NCBI GenBank assembly: GCA_018262135.1
Contig: JAGTSD010000084.1
Coordinates: forward strand, 1 to 9,191
Reading direction: 5' to 3'
From: Pseudomonadota bacterium
Lineage (GTDB): Bacteria > Pseudomonadota > Gammaproteobacteria > Competibacterales > Competibacteraceae
Length of the DNA stretch: 9,191 nt
Part shown: positions 6,716 to 9,191 of the stretch, in pieces
How the letters are laid out: every line of letters begins with the position of its first letter
How positions within the stretch are numbered: the first letter of the stretch is position 1
The notes under the pieces: model-generated
Database searches by the model: none
What the model was told of the DNA's origin: nothing
Seen by the model: the letters and a program-made list of their open reading frames with translations, nothing else
Program-made: the position numbers and the translations under genes

Positions 6716-7558
6716 TCAACCCATCAGCGCGCGCCGCAGCAGATAGGAACCGAAATCAACCATCGTCACCAGCAGAATCATGGCGATCAGGATCGAACTG
6801 GTCTCGCTCATCTGGAACAGTCCCAAATGAAAAGCCAGCATCTGGCCGAGGCCCCCGGCGCCGACCACGCCCAGCACCGCCGCGGCGCGGATGTTGTTCT
6901 CCCAGCGGTACAGCGTATAGGACAACAACTGCGGCACGATCTGTGGCAGGGTGGCGTACAGAAACACGCGGCCTTTGGCCACGCCCTGCACGCGCAGCGC
7001 GAACGCGGGTCCGGGCAGCGCGTTCTCGATGGCCTCGGCGAACAACCGTCCCAGTACGCCGGTGGTGTGCACCGCCAAAGCCACCGTACCGGCGAACGGC
7101 CCCAGCCCGGCGGAAATCAGCAGCAGGGCGGCCCACACCAGTTCCGGGACCGAGCGCAGGGCGTTGAGTACCAGTCGCGTCGGCTGACGCGCCAGCGCGC
7201 GATCATCGGCGTGGGTGCGGCTGGCCGGCAGCGCCAGCAGCAGCCCGAAGATCGCGGCCAGCACCGTGCCGAGCGCCGACATCGCCAGGGTTTCGGCGCT
7301 GGCCACGATGAGCCTGACCAGAAACTTCATGTCGGTGGCCGGGACCAGCAGTTCGCCGACGAACCGCCCCATCCGGCGCAGGGATTCCAGCGAGAAGACC
7401 TGCGCCCACTTCAAATCGAGCGAGATGAAGCTGGCCACGATCAGAACCAATACGGACGCCATCAGCCAGCACGCCATGCAGCGGGCGTTGAAGATCGGCG
7501 GCGGCGTCTTGAACGGCGGATGGGCGGTATCGTCCGGTGGGAGTGGAGCGGCGTTCAT
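6716..7558 (-). CDS. phnE: PhnE-type ABC transporter permease (second of pair)
   Basis: This 280-aa inner-membrane protein has about six hydrophobic segments, beginning with CMACWLMASVLVLIVASFI after a Pro-rich cytoplasmic N terminus. PhnE hallmarks are LNALRSVPELVWA, the coupling region LFAEAIENALPGPAFALRVQG, and YTLYRWENNIRAAAVLG followed by VVGAGGLGQML, which is diagnostic of the phosphonate/phosphite-type permease subfamily. The ATG at 7558 overlaps the preceding TGA as ATGA (7555-7558); the longer open frame upstream is antiphase to the first permease. It most likely pairs with the other permease as a heterodimer driven by the PhnC-like ATPase. Substrate could be phosphonate, phosphite or another tetrahedral oxyanion (arsenate- or selenate-like, given arsS next door); sequence alone does not decide. 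Confidence 0.9.
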   Translation of the reverse strand: MNAAPLPPDDTAHPPFKTPPPIFNARCMACWLMASVLVLIVASFISLDLKWAQVFSLESLRRMGRFVGELLVPATDMKFLVRLIVASAETLAMSALGTVLAAIFGLLLALPASRTHADDRALARQPTRLVLNALRSVPELVWAALLLISAGLGPFAGTVALAVHTTGVLGRLFAEAIENALPGPAFALRVQGVAKGRVFLYATLPQIVPQLLSYTLYRWENNIRAAAVLGVVGAGGLGQMLAFHLGLFQMSETSSILIAMILLVTMVDFGSYLLRRALMG

Positions 7559-8391
7559 CCAAGCGCCTCGCGCAGGGTCGAACTGACCAGATCCGCCAGC
7601 CAGACGAGGAGCATGAAGGCCAGCAGCATGGTGCTGACCTCGGCGCCGGCGAACATCTTCATCGAAACATCCATCTGCTGGCCCAGGCCACCGGCCCCGA
7701 CGAAGCCCAGCACCGCCGAGGAGCGGATCGCGCATTCCCAGCGGTACACGGTATAGCTGGTCAGTTCGGGCGCGTTGGTCGGCAGCAGACCGTAGAGGAA
7801 CGCTTGCAGCCGCCCGGAGCCGTTGCGCAACAGCGCGGTAGTGGCGTGCGTCTCCCCGCTTTCCAGGATCTCGCCGTAGACCTTGCCCAACATGCCGCTG
7901 TAGGTCAGCGCGATGGCCAGCACGCCGGCGGTGGGTCCCAGCCCGACCACGCGCACGAACACCAGCGCCCATACCAGTTCCGGCACGCTGCGCAACACGA
8001 TCAGCAGTCCGCGCACCGCCTGCCGCAGCAGGAACGGCAGGGCGTGCATGCGGCCGGACAGCGCGGAGACGGATAAAGCGGCCGTAGACGCGAGCGTTAG
8101 CGGAATCGCCAGCGCCAGCGCCAGCGTGACGCCCGCCGTGGCGATAGCGACCGTGCGCCAGGCTTCGCGGACCACCATCCCCAGGAATTCGGGTTCAACC
8201 TTCGGCACGATGAAACTGTCGAGGAACCGCAGCGTGACTTTCAGGTTGTGCGGCTCGACCAGCACCCAGGGCTCAAACTCGGTGGCGACCAGCATCGGCG
8301 CCAGCAGCACCACGGCCACGCTGGCCCAAAACACCCGACGCGCCCAGGCCGGGTCGCGCGATGGGGAAGCAGGCAAAGCAGCGTTGGCCAT
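7555..8391 (-). CDS. phnE: PhnE-type ABC transporter permease (first of pair)
   Basis: This protein of about 278 aa has an N-terminal helix (VFWASVAVVLLAPMLVA), a periplasmic loop, then the permease core with LIVLRSVPELVWALVFVRVV, ESGETHATTALLRNGSGRLQAFLYG (coupling loop) and YTVYRWECAIRSSAVLGFVGAGGLGQQ split over the last helices. It is clearly paralogous to the downstream permease but diverged, so the pair is old rather than a recent duplication. The start is ambiguous by two codons: GTG at 8397 or ATG at 8391. I choose the ATG; GGCGGGTGA just upstream can serve as RBS. It begins 15 bases after the ATPase stop, consistent with one operon. Confidence 0.9.
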   Translation of the reverse strand: MANAALPASPSRDPAWARRVFWASVAVVLLAPMLVATEFEPWVLVEPHNLKVTLRFLDSFIVPKVEPEFLGMVVREAWRTVAIATAGVTLALALAIPLTLASTAALSVSALSGRMHALPFLLRQAVRGLLIVLRSVPELVWALVFVRVVGLGPTAGVLAIALTYSGMLGKVYGEILESGETHATTALLRNGSGRLQAFLYGLLPTNAPELTSYTVYRWECAIRSSAVLGFVGAGGLGQQMDVSMKMFAGAEVSTMLLAFMLLVWLADLVSSTLREALG

Positions 8392-8406
8392 TTTCACCCG
8401 CCGGTC

Positions 8407-9191
8407 TCAGCGGCACACCACGGTGACCGGCAAGGGAGCCGTGGCGGGCGCGGCCGGTTCCACGAATGGCGCGGTGTCGGTCAATTCGTGCTCGTGCTGC
8501 GCGTACAGCGGCGTCAGGCGGGTTCGCGTCACTTCGCTGCCCGGCAAATCGAAGGCCAGTTCGCCGTCGCGCAGTCCGATCACCCGTGCGAAGCGCGTGG
8601 CCACGTCAACCTGGTGCAGCGTGGCCACCAGCGTCACCTCGTGTTCGCGGGCCGCTTGCGTCAGGGTGGCGATGGCCTGCTGCGCCCGGGTCGGGTCCAG
8701 CGCGGACAGCGGTTCGTCAACCAGCCACAGCGTGGCCGGAGCCAGCAGCGCCCGCGCCAGACCCACCCGCTGGCGTTCGCCGCCGGACAGGCGATCCACC
8801 CGCTCCCACAGCTTGGGCGCCAGATCGAAGCGCGCCAACGCCCGATGCGCGCCGGGGATGTCGTCGGGATAGAGCAGGGAACGCAGGCTGCGCCACAGGC
8901 TTTGCCGGGGCAGGCGCGCGGCCAGCACGGCGGTGATGACGCGCTGGCGCGGCGGCAGCGGCGGCGTCTGCGGGGCCAGGAACAGCCGCCCGCGCAGCCG
9001 CTGCAAGTGCGCGACCGGCAGCGTCCACGGCTCGACGCCATCCAGCCGCAGGCGACCGGCCGCCGGTTTCAGCGCGCAGGCCAGGGCATGAAGCAACGTC
9101 GTCTTGCCAGCGCCGGATGGGCCGATGACCGCCACCTGCTCGCCGGGCGCAATCGTCAGCGACAACGGTTTGAGCGCCGGCGGCGCGTCGG
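8407..9191 (-). CDS. phnC: PhnC-type ABC transporter ATP-binding protein, 5' partial
   Basis: The frame is open to the window edge (upstream residues read DAPPALKPLSLTI), so the start is missing; the TTG at 9165 is internal. All ABC ATPase motifs are present: Walker A GPSGAGKTT (9097-9123), Q-loop LAPQ, signature LSGGERQR (8767-8790), Walker B LWLVDEP (8710-8730), D-loop SALD and H-loop ATLHQ. The spacing, TLHQVDVATRFARVIGLRDG and the two PhnE-type permeases behind it point to the phosphonate/phosphite/oxyanion import family. The C-terminal tail after the ATPase core (TDTAPFVEPAAPATAPLPV) is Ala/Pro-rich and unusual in composition. A substrate-binding protein would be expected next to it, outside the window. 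Confidence 0.9.
   Translation of the reverse strand, partial: DAPPALKPLSLTIAPGEQVAVIGPSGAGKTTLLHALACALKPAAGRLRLDGVEPWTLPVAHLQRLRGRLFLAPQTPPLPPRQRVITAVLAARLPRQSLWRSLRSLLYPDDIPGAHRALARFDLAPKLWERVDRLSGGERQRVGLARALLAPATLWLVDEPLSALDPTRAQQAIATLTQAAREHEVTLVATLHQVDVATRFARVIGLRDGELAFDLPGSEVTRTRLTPLYAQHEHELTDTAPFVEPAAPATAPLPVTVVCR

Noticed and set aside
1..9191. CRISPR array, tRNA, rRNA, insertion sequence or phage genes
   Set aside because: No regularly spaced repeats, no tRNA-like cloverleaf, no transposase or integrase motif and no terminal inverted repeats were found on reading both strands.

Overview
The window is a GC-rich bacterial chromosome segment with tightly packed, partly overlapping genes. 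Gene content and protein style suggest a proteobacterium, perhaps a gammaproteobacterium from wastewater or sulfur-rich habitats. That placement is an inference; no rRNA or other marker gene is present to confirm it.

Left part (1-1886, + strand): the 3' portion of one large gene encoding a Hanks-type Ser/Thr kinase, one membrane-spanning helix, a proline/threonine/valine-rich stalk and a C-terminal formylglycine-generating-enzyme-like (FGE/SUMF, C-type-lectin fold) domain without the catalytic cysteines. Its last ~38 codons look like the variable region of a diversity-generating retroelement (DGR) target. They hold several NNC codons that could derive from AAC, a conserved frame (RGGSW...VRTANR...P...GFRLARSL), and two inverted repeats at the 3' end. 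No reverse transcriptase or template repeat is visible here, so the DGR reading is a hypothesis.

Middle (1887-2122): a short convergent intergenic region with one possible small ORF and no convincing terminator.

Right part (2123-9191, - strand, transcribed right to left): one dense run of seven genes: phnC-like ATPase (cut by the window edge), two phnE-like permeases, a radical SAM protein of the ArsS family (formerly rSAM/selenodomain), two glycosyltransferases of the arsenosugar-associated types (TIGR04283 then TIGR04282), and a fusion of a TVP38/TMEM64 (VTT/DedA-like) membrane domain with a mercuric-reductase-like flavin disulfide oxidoreductase. Three junctions overlap by 4 bases (ATGA or GTGA), which indicates translational coupling. 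The simplest reading is an operon for organoarsenical (arsenosugar-type) metabolism with its own oxyanion or phosphonate-type ABC importer and a membrane-anchored redox enzyme. The substrate-binding protein (PhnD-like) and a methyltransferase such as ArsM are not in the window and may lie upstream, beyond 9191.
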